DNA from: Bacteroidota bacterium
GTDB taxonomy: Bacteria; Bacteroidota; Bacteroidia; UBA4408
Assembly: GCA_963169745.1 (NCBI GenBank)
Contig: CAUJCU010000009.1
Location: forward strand, 62,001 to 126,000
Reading direction: 5' to 3'
Length of the DNA: 64,000 nucleotides
Positions 57,506-64,000 of the stretch are shown piece after piece. The notes beneath the pieces are model-generated. The model saw only the letters and a list, made by a program, of their open reading frames with translations, had not been told where the DNA came from and did not search any database. Each line of letters opens with the position of its first letter. Within the stretch, counting starts at the first letter, position 1. The translations under genes and the position numbers were made by a program.

Positions 57506-57745
57506 CTAAGCTTCCTTTTTCGAGGATTTAATCAGTTTTCTTCCACCCAAAGCTAGTCCGGCTGCAAATAAAAAACCTATTCCTCCATCAATAGGAATAC
57601 AAGGAGGAGGCCAACAAGGAGGACCACCACCACCTGGAGGCGGGGGAGGACCTACAACTGGAGGACCCGCTGCGAATAAATCGGGGGTGAATATCAATAA
57701 TGCTACTAAGGCAATGCTAAATCCTAAAAGTACTTTCTTTTTCAT
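57506..57745 (-). CDS. Tiny proline/glycine-rich exosortase cargo (PID-CTERM-like)
   Basis: A 79-residue protein made of three parts. A signal peptide (residues 1-25, ending TPDLFA) leads to a mature stretch of about 25 residues almost wholly Pro and Gly (VVGPPPPPGGGGPP) with cysteines C44 and C49. A C-terminal sorting signal follows: the motif PIDGG (51-55), a hydrophobic span (about 56-67) and a Lys-rich tail (RKLIKSSKKEA). That tripartite end is what exosortases recognise; the PID motif resembles what I recall as PID-CTERM. It is encoded directly before xrtF, with its own promoter. After both cleavages only ~25-30 residues remain. Identity and role otherwise unknown. Confidence 0.83.
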   Translation of the reverse strand: MKKKVLLGFSIALVALLIFTPDLFAAGPPVVGPPPPPGGGGPPCWPPPCIPIDGGIGFLFAAGLALGGRKLIKSSKKEA

Positions 57746-57762
57746 CTAACAAAAATTTCGGA

Positions 57763-57795
57763 CAAACATAAAGAAAAAACTTGAATTAAATACAA
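57763..57795 (-). promoter_or_regulatory. Candidate promoter of the exosortase F module
   Basis: Minus-strand -7 box TATGTTTG (57770-57763) matches TAnnTTTG, with TTG (57795-57793) 22 bp upstream as a -33 element. The start codon at 57745 leaves a leader of roughly 12 bases. This is the only candidate in the window with both elements at plausible spacing. Confidence 0.55.
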
Positions 57796-57890
57796 GGGTT
57801 TGATTATTTTTTTTTGAAGAGGGCAAAATTTTATTGTTAATAATTATATACTTTGTCTAAAGAATTTATGTAATTGTCTATACTTTACAT

Positions 57891-57911
57891 AGTTGTTAAT
57901 GTACAGTTGTT
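57891..57911. repeat. Short direct repeat AGTTGTT-N7-AGTTGTT upstream of the cargo gene
   Basis: Two exact 7-base copies with 14-base period (57891-57897 and 57905-57911) in the 252-bp gap between the rplS terminator and the exosortase cargo gene, about 120 bp before the candidate promoter. It could be an activator site or chance in AT-rich DNA. Confidence 0.3.
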
Positions 57912-57997
57912 TTGATAAATAAGACTTTTGAATGATATATTTTAAGCCGTTTTAAAACAATACTATGTGTTCTAAAAATATTGTTAACTATACAAAC

Positions 57998-58036
57998 AAA
58001 AAAAACTCCATGAGATATTACTCATGGAGTTTTTTT
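57998..58036 (-). terminator. Intrinsic terminator after rplS
   Basis: Stem ACTCCATGAG / CTCATGGAGT with six-base loop, A-run on the left and seven T on the right, 27 bp beyond the rplS stop. Separates rplS from the exosortase module. Confidence 0.92.
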
Positions 58037-58062
58037 GTTAAACGGATTATCTTTGATAATAA

Positions 58063-58410
58063 TTACATCTTTTTTTCGCGGATACGTGCTTTTTTACCGG
58101 TTAATCCACGTAAGTAAAATATTTTAGCTCGTCTTACTACCCCAACCTTATTGAGTTCAATTTTTTCAATTGCTGGTGATGCTAATGGAAGTACACGCTC
58201 TACACCAATACCATTAGAAATCTTTCTTACGGTAACTGATTCTCCTGCACCAACACCGTGACGTTGAATAACAACACCTTGGAATAGCTGAATTCTTTCT
58301 TTGCTACCTTCTTTAATTTTATAATGAACAGTAATGGTATCGCCAGATCTAAAGTTTGGCATTTCTTTTTTTACGTTGAACTGTTCGTCAACAAACTTAA
58401 TAATATCCAT
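58063..58410 (-). CDS. rplS: 50S ribosomal protein L19
   Basis: A 115-residue ribosomal protein at the 30S-50S interface. [36 protein letters not shown]-like [19 protein letters not shown] and the C-terminal [18 protein letters not shown] are family hallmarks. Monocistronic as judged by the terminator after it and a 70-bp gap before it. In many bacteria rplS follows trmD; that is not so here. Confidence 0.97.
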   Translation of the reverse strand: MDIIKFVDEQFNVKKEMPNFRSGDTITVHYKIKEGSKERIQLFQGVVIQRHGVGAGESVTVRKISNGIGVERVLPLASPAIEKIELNKVGVVRRAKIFYLRGLTGKKARIREKKM

Positions 58411-58480
58411 GATTCAACTATTTTAGCCTTAAAATTTGGGAGCGCAATATTACAAAAAATATTTGTAATCAAAAAATATT

Positions 58481-59899
58481 TTAAAATTCAATTTCTTTCA
58501 GCAGTTTCTTATATGCACTGTTTTGTTGTAAAAAAGTAAACTCTACTTGATCTCTGATTCTGTTTTTGTTATTCAAATCTAAATCTACAGCATTTTTTAA
58601 GTTTTGAATGGTACTCAAGGTATCTAATTGAGAACCGGAAATTAGGGCTTTAAAAAAGTAAACTTCGGCATTTTTAGGGTCAGCTATTTGGTAACATGAG
58701 GTGTAAAATTCAGCAGTTTTATAATCTTTTGCCACAATACAGCGTGTACTGAGACTGTAACACATTAAACTGGCATACCCTAATACTCTTTTATACATAG
58801 GAGCATAAGGCGTTTTTTCTTCAGACTGTTTTTTGAGTATAATTATTTTAGATTGCCAGGTATTAAGTGTCGTGTTTTTCGTAAGAATATTCCCTAGCTC
58901 TTGCTGTAGTTGAATTTCTGTTTCATTTATTTTAAGAAGCTCATTTTTTTGTTTGATATACATGGGGTTTGAAACCAAGGTGTCGGTATTGTATTGAGAG
59001 GAATAATTCGAAAACATTTGGGTACTTTTTTGTAGAATTTGAATTTCGTTTACCGCATCCAAGTAACGTTCGCTTTTTAACAAATGGTCAATTATTTGGG
59101 TTTCATCGTGAATAAAAAGTTCTATAAAATATGAGTTTGCTAAATCCGGATTGAGACTGTAACTTTTTAAATTTAATAAAAGGAGTGCTTTTTTCATTAT
59201 GGGTATAGAACACCATTCATGAATTCCTTCAAATTCAAGATAATAGTGGGTTAAGGTGCTCCCATTTAAGAAATTTTCAATATTTATCATTTCTGCACGA
59301 TTCATATCTCCTGTCCCTGAAATACCTATAAAAACGGCTTGTTGTTGTAACATTTGTTCTAAATTTTGTGTTCCTGCGCTGTTGGCAATAACTCCCGAAA
59401 TTTGATGATCATAAGAGGCCAAAGCACAACTTACTCTTGCGCCACCCGAAAAACCAGCTACATACATGCGCTTATTATCGATACTAAAATTTTGCAAGCT
59501 CATGTTTTTAAGATATTTCCATATTTCTATAGACGCATCAAATGCCTGCCCATTTTTTGAAACATTGGAACCAATAAATATAAACCCCAAAGAATCTGCT
59601 AATGATTTATATTTTATAATTGGAAGTGCCCCATTGCCTCCAGAATCAAAGAAGTAAAGTACAGGCCAGGTAATGTTTCTGTGATATTTCTTAGGTAAAT
59701 AAATGGCAAAGCTGTTTAATACATCGTTGTTTATTAACACCTTTGATGCCAAAACACCCGGTTTTATACTGTCTGAAATAGTATAAGCTGCTGTTATTTG
59801 TTCTGGTTTTTTATCTGATAAGTTACCTTGATTTGTTTGACAAGCAAGGAGAAGTAAACACCACCAGAAAAAGCAAAGGGAAAGCGCAGCAGTCCGCAT
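58481..59899 (-). CDS. Lipoprotein with alpha/beta-hydrolase domain and helical C-terminal repeats
   Basis: A 472-residue protein. Lipobox CLLLLAC gives C20 as lipidation site. Residues ~45-235 resemble an esterase/PHB-depolymerase-like alpha/beta hydrolase: FAIYLPKKYHRNITWPVLYFFDSGGNG, the nucleophile elbow AGFSGGARVS (S151) and a probable catalytic His in EGIHEWCS (H227), with D198 a possible acid. The C-terminal half (about 250-472) is helical with TPR-like spacing (KDYKTAEFYTSCYQIADPKNAEVYFFKALI). Substrate unknown. It starts 10 bp after the omega-amidase gene, so it shares an operon with the two enzymes upstream. Confidence 0.75.
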   Translation of the reverse strand: MRTAALSLCFFWWCLLLLACQTNQGNLSDKKPEQITAAYTISDSIKPGVLASKVLINNDVLNSFAIYLPKKYHRNITWPVLYFFDSGGNGALPIIKYKSLADSLGFIFIGSNVSKNGQAFDASIEIWKYLKNMSLQNFSIDNKRMYVAGFSGGARVSCALASYDHQISGVIANSAGTQNLEQMLQQQAVFIGISGTGDMNRAEMINIENFLNGSTLTHYYLEFEGIHEWCSIPIMKKALLLLNLKSYSLNPDLANSYFIELFIHDETQIIDHLLKSERYLDAVNEIQILQKSTQMFSNYSSQYNTDTLVSNPMYIKQKNELLKINETEIQLQQELGNILTKNTTLNTWQSKIIILKKQSEEKTPYAPMYKRVLGYASLMCYSLSTRCIVAKDYKTAEFYTSCYQIADPKNAEVYFFKALISGSQLDTLSTIQNLKNAVDLDLNNKNRIRDQVEFTFLQQNSAYKKLLKEIEF

Positions 59900-59909
59900 G
59901 ATTTAACTA

Positions 59910-60716
59910 TTAAAGATTGAGCTCATAAGCATCAGCATCGTGAATTGCCGGAAAGTTTTTTCTGAAATTTTGAAGTGCCGTAAGATTAAGGGTCACTGTT
60001 TCAGTACAGGCAATTGAGGAGGGGGTACTACTAATTACTTCGCCCAAATAATTAAGCACTACAGAGTCTCCGGTGTAACTAATATTGTTTCCATCTACTC
60101 CTATTCGGTTTACACCCAATACATAACATTGATTTTCAATAGCACGGGCAATTAATAAATTTTTCCATGCGTAACTTCGTTTCTCTGGCCAGCTTGCAAC
60201 ATATATCAACACATCATACTGGTGTGTTCGTTCAAAATTGTTACCCCATTTTACATTGCGGCTCCATACCGGGAAACGTAAATCATAGCATATCAAAGGA
60301 CAAATTTTCCATTGATCAATACTTGCCACCAAACGGGTTATGCCTTCGGCATAATGTTGGTTTTCATTGGCCATTCTAAAAAGGTGTCTTTTGTCATATT
60401 GTTCAAAAGTACCTTGTGGTGTTACCCAATACAGGCGGTTGTAATAATTCCCTTTGTCTTTTATAACGGAACTTCCGGTAATAACTGCATTGCTTTTTAG
60501 AGCCATCTTTTTCATCCATTGTAAAGTTTCACCTTCAGGAGTGTCGGCTACTTTTTCAGGTTCCATGGTAAAACCTGTTGTAAACATTTCCGGTAAAATA
60601 ATAAGATTTGAAGAGTTTTGAAGAGCATTTATTTTATCTTCAAACTCAACAAAATTATCTTTCGGGTTATGCCAATGAAGGTCAGATTGAATGAAGCTGA
60701 TAGTTAAATTTTCCAC
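59910..60716 (-). CDS. Omega-amidase / nitrilase-family amidohydrolase (YafV-like)
   Basis: A 268-residue cytoplasmic C-N hydrolase. The Glu-Lys-Cys triad is visible as E43 in IILPEMFTTGFTM, K109 in EQYDKRHLFRM and C143 in PLICYDLRFPVWSRN. These exact surroundings match the YafV/Nit2 omega-amidase branch, which hydrolyses alpha-ketoglutaramate, the by-product of glutamine-dependent transamination. It lies 11 bp after the aminotransferase gene, so the pair would complete a glutamine transaminase / omega-amidase route in methionine recycling. Confidence 0.9.
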   Translation of the reverse strand: MENLTISFIQSDLHWHNPKDNFVEFEDKINALQNSSNLIILPEMFTTGFTMEPEKVADTPEGETLQWMKKMALKSNAVITGSSVIKDKGNYYNRLYWVTPQGTFEQYDKRHLFRMANENQHYAEGITRLVASIDQWKICPLICYDLRFPVWSRNVKWGNNFERTHQYDVLIYVASWPEKRSYAWKNLLIARAIENQCYVLGVNRIGVDGNNISYTGDSVVLNYLGEVISSTPSSIACTETVTLNLTALQNFRKNFPAIHDADAYELNL

Positions 60717-60727
60717 TGTATTATGAC

Positions 60728-61894
60728 TTAAATGTTACATAGAATTTTAGCCGCCTTTTCAAGGGTTTCATTGCTTTTTGCAAAGCAGAAGCGAAGTACT
60801 TTATTATCTTGAGGCTTATGATAAAATACAGAAACGGGTATAGCCGCTATTTTTTGCTGAGTTACCAGTAAATCGGCATATTTTAGGTCGCTTTCTTTAC
60901 TTATAGTGTCATAACCAAGCAACTGAAAATAGGTTCCTTTACAAGGCATAACTTTAAATCGAGACCCTTTGATTAGTTCTCGGAAGTAGTCTCTTTTTTG
61001 GAGATAAAATTCAGAAAGCATCGTGTATTCTTCAGCCCTTTGGTTGAAATCGGCTAAAGCCATTTGAAAAGGATGATTAGCAGAAAAAACCATAAATTGA
61101 TGCACTTTTCTGAATTCGGTCATTAGGTTTTTGGGGGCAATACAATAGCCTAATTTCCAACCTGTGGCATGGTAGGTTTTACCAAAAGAAGATACGATAA
61201 AGCTGCGTTCGGCCAACTTGGGAAAACGAGCTACGCTTTGATGTTCGTAATTTTCAAAAATGATGTGTTCATATACTTCATCACTGAGAATTACAATATC
61301 TGTATTTTGAGTAATTTTTTCGAGCTTCATTAAATCACTTGCCGACAAGATGCTTCCAGTAGGATTATGAGGTGAATTAATAATAATCATTTTTGTTTTT
61401 TGCTTAATTAGCTTTTTTACCTCTTCCCAGTTAATTGAGTAATCGGGAAAATTAAGCTGTGCAAAAATTGGTTTACCGCCATTTAATTCTATAGAGGGAA
61501 CATAACAATCGTATGCCGGGTCAAATACAATAACTTCATCGCCTTCTTTAACCACTGCTGAAATAGCAGTGTGTATAGCTTGTGTGGCACCCGATGTTAT
61601 GGTAATTTCGCTTTCCGGGTCATAAATGCACGAATACAAATTGTTTACTTTCTCTGCAATAGCCTCACGCAACTTCATAACTCCAGCCATAGGTGCGTAC
61701 TGATTATAACCCTGTTTCATATATTTACTAACCATATTAATAAGGTCAGAAGAAACAGGAAAGTCAGGAAATCCTTGTGATAAATTAATGGCCTGATTAT
61801 CTTGAGCTTTTTGACTCATTATTGTAAATATGGTGGTGCCTATAGTAGGGAGCTTTGAATTTAAGGCTCCGGGATATTTCATCATATTAAACAC
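60728..61894 (-). CDS. PLP-dependent aminotransferase, methionine/glutamine type (YbdL-like)
   Basis: A 388-residue fold-type I aminotransferase. AINLSQGFPDFP and YNQYAPMAG (substrate region), INSPHNPTG, VILSDEVYEH and the PLP lysine K239 in SSFGKTYHATGWKLGYC are characteristic of the kynurenine/glutamine transaminase group that includes E. coli methionine aminotransferase YbdL. Together with the omega-amidase gene downstream this suggests 2-keto-4-methylthiobutyrate to methionine conversion using glutamine. The Met at 61882 (MKYPG) is an alternative start matching the family's usual N-terminus. Confidence 0.9.
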   Translation of the reverse strand: MFNMMKYPGALNSKLPTIGTTIFTIMSQKAQDNQAINLSQGFPDFPVSSDLINMVSKYMKQGYNQYAPMAGVMKLREAIAEKVNNLYSCIYDPESEITITSGATQAIHTAISAVVKEGDEVIVFDPAYDCYVPSIELNGGKPIFAQLNFPDYSINWEEVKKLIKQKTKMIIINSPHNPTGSILSASDLMKLEKITQNTDIVILSDEVYEHIIFENYEHQSVARFPKLAERSFIVSSFGKTYHATGWKLGYCIAPKNLMTEFRKVHQFMVFSANHPFQMALADFNQRAEEYTMLSEFYLQKRDYFRELIKGSRFKVMPCKGTYFQLLGYDTISKESDLKYADLLVTQQKIAAIPVSVFYHKPQDNKVLRFCFAKSNETLEKAAKILCNI

Positions 61895-61907
61895 ATATTT
61901 AGGAACT

Positions 61908-61915
61908 CAAAATTA
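61908..61915 (-). promoter_or_regulatory. Candidate -7 box for the aminotransferase operon
   Basis: Minus-strand reading TAATTTTG matches TAnnTTTG, 14-25 bp before the possible starts at 61894 and 61882. No clear -33 TTG. Confidence 0.4.
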
Positions 61916-61983
61916 ATAAAAATGACACAGAGCTGGCTATAATTTTATAAACAGTAAATAAAGAATGAAAAGGATAAGAGCTT

Positions 61984-61991
61984 TATATTTG
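61984..61991 (+). promoter_or_regulatory. Candidate -7 box for nadD
   Basis: TATATTTG matches TAnnTTTG and lies 46 bp before the ATG at 62038, in the 143-bp divergent gap shared with the aminotransferase operon. Confidence 0.42.
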
Positions 61992-62037
61992 TATTTACTA
62001 TTTTGTACACTACACCAATTACGAAATCCCAACCACT

Positions 62038-62613
62038 ATGAAAACAGGCTTGTTTTTTGGCTCTTTTAATCCCATTCATAACGGACATTTAATATTGGCC
62101 AAATTTATTTTGAATGAATATGACTTAAAGGAAATATGGTTTGTGGTAAGTCCTCAAAATCCGTTAAAAGAAAAAAAATCATTGTTAGAGGAGCATCATC
62201 GTTTGCAATTAGTTCGGATAGCTGTTGAAGATGAACCTCAATTTAAAGTTTCGGATATTGAGTTTAAGCTAAAGCAACCTTCATACACCATAGACACCTT
62301 AGTTCATTTAACTGAAAAATACAAAAGACCCTTTGTATTAATTATGGGTAGTGATAGCGCCCATAGTTTGCCTAAGTGGAAAAATTATAATGCTTTATTA
62401 GATGGTTATGAGGTTTATGTATATCCTCGTCCTGGGGCTCCTACAGAAACGATTCCTTTGAAGCACAAGAATATAAGAATAATAAATGCACCACAAATTG
62501 AGTTGTCGGCTACATACATCCGTAAATCACTAAAAAGCAAAAAAGATGTTCGGTTTTTATTAACCGAAAAGGTGTATCAATATGTTTATGAAATGCATTT
62601 TTACGAAAAATAG
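62038..62613 (+). CDS. nadD: Nicotinate-nucleotide adenylyltransferase
   Basis: A 191-residue cytoplasmic nucleotidyltransferase that makes nicotinate adenine dinucleotide from nicotinate mononucleotide and ATP in NAD synthesis. The nucleotidyltransferase motif is GLFFGSFNPIHNGHLILA (HxGH-type), LIMGSDSAHSLPKWKN follows, and LSATYIRKSLK is the C-terminal SxTxxR motif. Length is normal. It stands alone between the divergent aminotransferase operon and the htrA gene; no hairpin follows it in the 155-bp gap. Confidence 0.93.
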   Translation: MKTGLFFGSFNPIHNGHLILAKFILNEYDLKEIWFVVSPQNPLKEKKSLLEEHHRLQLVRIAVEDEPQFKVSDIEFKLKQPSYTIDTLVHLTEKYKRPFVLIMGSDSAHSLPKWKNYNALLDGYEVYVYPRPGAPTETIPLKHKNIRIINAPQIELSATYIRKSLKSKKDVRFLLTEKVYQYVYEMHFYEK

Positions 62614-62768
62614 TATTTTCAGCTCGTGCTAAATTGTTTTTTAAGCTTAGGATTTTTTACTTAACAAAAATTTGAACTTGAATTAACAACTTTTTATCTG
62701 TCATTTAACTATTATGGATTGCTTTTTGTAAAAGCTATAAGTATCGTTTAATTTAATATTTCAGAAAT

Positions 62769-64000
62769 ATGAAAAAGATAGTTAGTATAGCAATGGCAGT
62801 TTTAGCCGGATTTGCTGGAGCCGCCCTATTTAATCAGTTTAAAGGTAATGGAGCATCAAAGCAGCCATTATTTAGTGCAGAGAGTAAAGTTCCTGTTAAA
62901 AATGTTTTATTTACTAGCGGGGCAGCTCCGGAAAATATTGTGAATTTTGAAGATGCTGCTGAAAAGACAATACATGCGGTAGTTCATATTAAAACCTACT
63001 TCAAAGAAGACAGCTTTAATGCAGACCCTTGGTATCAATTCTTTTTTGGTGATAATCCCTATAGAAAAAACGGGCCTCAGCAAATGTCATCTGGTTCGGG
63101 TGTTATTATATCTGACAATGGATACATAGCAACAAATAATCATGTAATTAATAATGCCGAGAGAGTTGAGGTTACCTTAAACAACAACAAAACCTATAAT
63201 GCTGAAATTATTGGTCGAGACCCCAATACTGATTTAGCCTTATTAAAAATTAATGAAACAGGTTTACCATATATTATTTATGGCAATTCTGATATCGTAA
63301 AAGTTGGTCAATGGGCATTAGCTGTAGGTAATCCCTTTAATCTAACCTCTACGGTTACTGCAGGAATTATTAGTGCTAAGGGGCGTAGTATTAATATTTT
63401 GGAGGCCAATACCAACAAAGGGGCTTATCCCATAGAATCTTTTATTCAGACAGATGCTGCGGTTAACCCCGGAAATAGTGGAGGGGCTTTAGTAAATACC
63501 TCAGGAGAGTTGATTGGCATTAACTCGGCAATTGCATCAAATACTGGTTCCTATGCCGGTTATTCGTTTGCAGTGCCGGTAAACATAGTAAAGAAAGTAA
63601 TGGCCGACTTATTAGAATTTGGTACTGTTCAGCGTGCTTTTATAGGCGTAAGTATTAGAGAAATTGATAGTAAACTTGCAGAGGAAAAACATCTGAGTCA
63701 ATATCAGGGTGTATATGTGGCAGGTTTAACCGAGGGGGGTGCTGCTGATTTAGCAGGGATTAAAGAAGGTGATATTATTACAAAAATTGCAGATGCTCGG
63801 GTTAATAGCTCTCCAGAGTTACAGGAGCAAGTTAGTAAGTACCGCCCAGGTGATAAAATTGACCTTACCGTTATTAGATCAGGTAAAGAAAAACTGATGA
63901 CTTTGGTATTCAAAAATCGAAATAACAATACAGATTTGGTTAAAGTAGAGAAGTCAAGTGTTGTTAGAGCTTTGGGTGCAGTTTTTGAGCCCGTAAGTAA
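62769..64000 (+). CDS. htrA: HtrA/DegP-type periplasmic serine protease, 3' truncated by window edge
   Basis: The frame runs open from ATG 62769 to the window end (410 codons) with no stop, so the C-terminus is missing. N-terminal hydrophobic signal or anchor (MKKIVSIAMAVLAGFAGAAL). The protease domain has the catalytic triad H125 (ATNNHVINN), D155 (DPNTDLALLK) and S237 (NPGNSGGALV). A first PDZ domain starts near residue 290 (FIGVSIREI ... GVYVAGLTEGGAADLAGIKEGDII). A second PDZ is expected beyond the edge. Role: degrades or holds misfolded envelope proteins. Confidence 0.94.
   Translation, partial: MKKIVSIAMAVLAGFAGAALFNQFKGNGASKQPLFSAESKVPVKNVLFTSGAAPENIVNFEDAAEKTIHAVVHIKTYFKEDSFNADPWYQFFFGDNPYRKNGPQQMSSGSGVIISDNGYIATNNHVINNAERVEVTLNNNKTYNAEIIGRDPNTDLALLKINETGLPYIIYGNSDIVKVGQWALAVGNPFNLTSTVTAGIISAKGRSINILEANTNKGAYPIESFIQTDAAVNPGNSGGALVNTSGELIGINSAIASNTGSYAGYSFAVPVNIVKKVMADLLEFGTVQRAFIGVSIREIDSKLAEEKHLSQYQGVYVAGLTEGGAADLAGIKEGDIITKIADARVNSSPELQEQVSKYRPGDKIDLTVIRSGKEKLMTLVFKNRNNNTDLVKVEKSSVVRALGAVFEPVS

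Noticed and set aside
57506-57745. Small Pro/Gly-rich protein as a spurious frame.
   Set aside because: Signal peptide, PIDGG motif, hydrophobic span and Lys tail in the correct order, plus position directly before xrtF, are unlikely by chance.
1-64000. CRISPR arrays, insertion sequences, prophage genes, tRNA or rRNA genes.
   Set aside because: Reading the intergenic regions on both strands gave no short regularly spaced repeats, no transposase or integrase and no tRNA-like arms.

Overview
The window reads as a chromosome segment from a Bacteroidota bacterium, most likely Flavobacteriia-like. The evidence is AT-rich DNA, almost no Shine-Dalgarno sequences, repeated TAnnTTTG-type -7 promoter boxes, type IX secretion (T9SS) type-B sorting domains, PorP/SprF, GldA and an XrtF-type exosortase. 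There is no transposase, integrase, phage gene, CRISPR array, tRNA or rRNA that I could recognise. Both edges cut genes: murE at the left, and an HtrA/DegP protease at the right.

Layout. (1) 1-11629, plus strand: a peptidoglycan/division (dcw) cluster murE'-mraY-murD-(stand-alone MurD C-terminal domain)-ftsW-murG-murC-ftsQ-ftsA-ftsZ. It ends in a bidirectional terminator shared with groES-groEL. (2) 11715-22385, minus strand: groEL/groES, a membrane-anchored PpiD/SurA-like folding factor, the haem genes hemA - hemC/hemD fusion - hemB, and an MsbA-type ABC exporter. (3) 22630-30328, plus strand: two very large secreted, T9SS type-B sorted adhesin-like proteins flanking a PorP/SprF outer-membrane protein. 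(4) 30598-35023: holA, AMP nucleosidase, a DUF6580-like membrane protein and a long-form GAPDH. (5) 35279-42779, plus strand: three more large T9SS type-B proteins, two with a choice-of-anchor-L N-terminal domain and one PKD-rich. (6) 42809-47338, minus strand: MgtC-like protein, a small secreted orphan, GNAT, a DUF6089-like beta-barrel and an unknown lipoprotein. (7) 47426-53968, minus strand: a TetR-TolC-adaptor-RND efflux operon. (8) 54123-58410, minus strand: metK, gldA, and an exosortase F module (tiny cargo, XrtF, XrtF-associated protein) downstream of rplS. (9) 58481-64000: an aminotransferase/omega-amidase/lipoprotein-hydrolase operon (minus), nadD (plus) and htrA (plus, truncated).

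How it fits together. The first region makes lipid II and builds the septum. GroESL, the PpiD-like protein and HtrA serve protein folding and quality control. The five type-B T9SS proteins, the PorP/SprF protein and GldA point to a cell surface dressed with long repetitive adhesins, possibly with gliding. The exosortase F module is a second, independent surface-sorting route with one very small cargo next to it. The two parts I find most unusual are this minimal exosortase module and the stand-alone, active-site-degenerate MurD C-terminal domain inside the dcw cluster. All functional statements rest on reading motifs by eye; no database search was possible.
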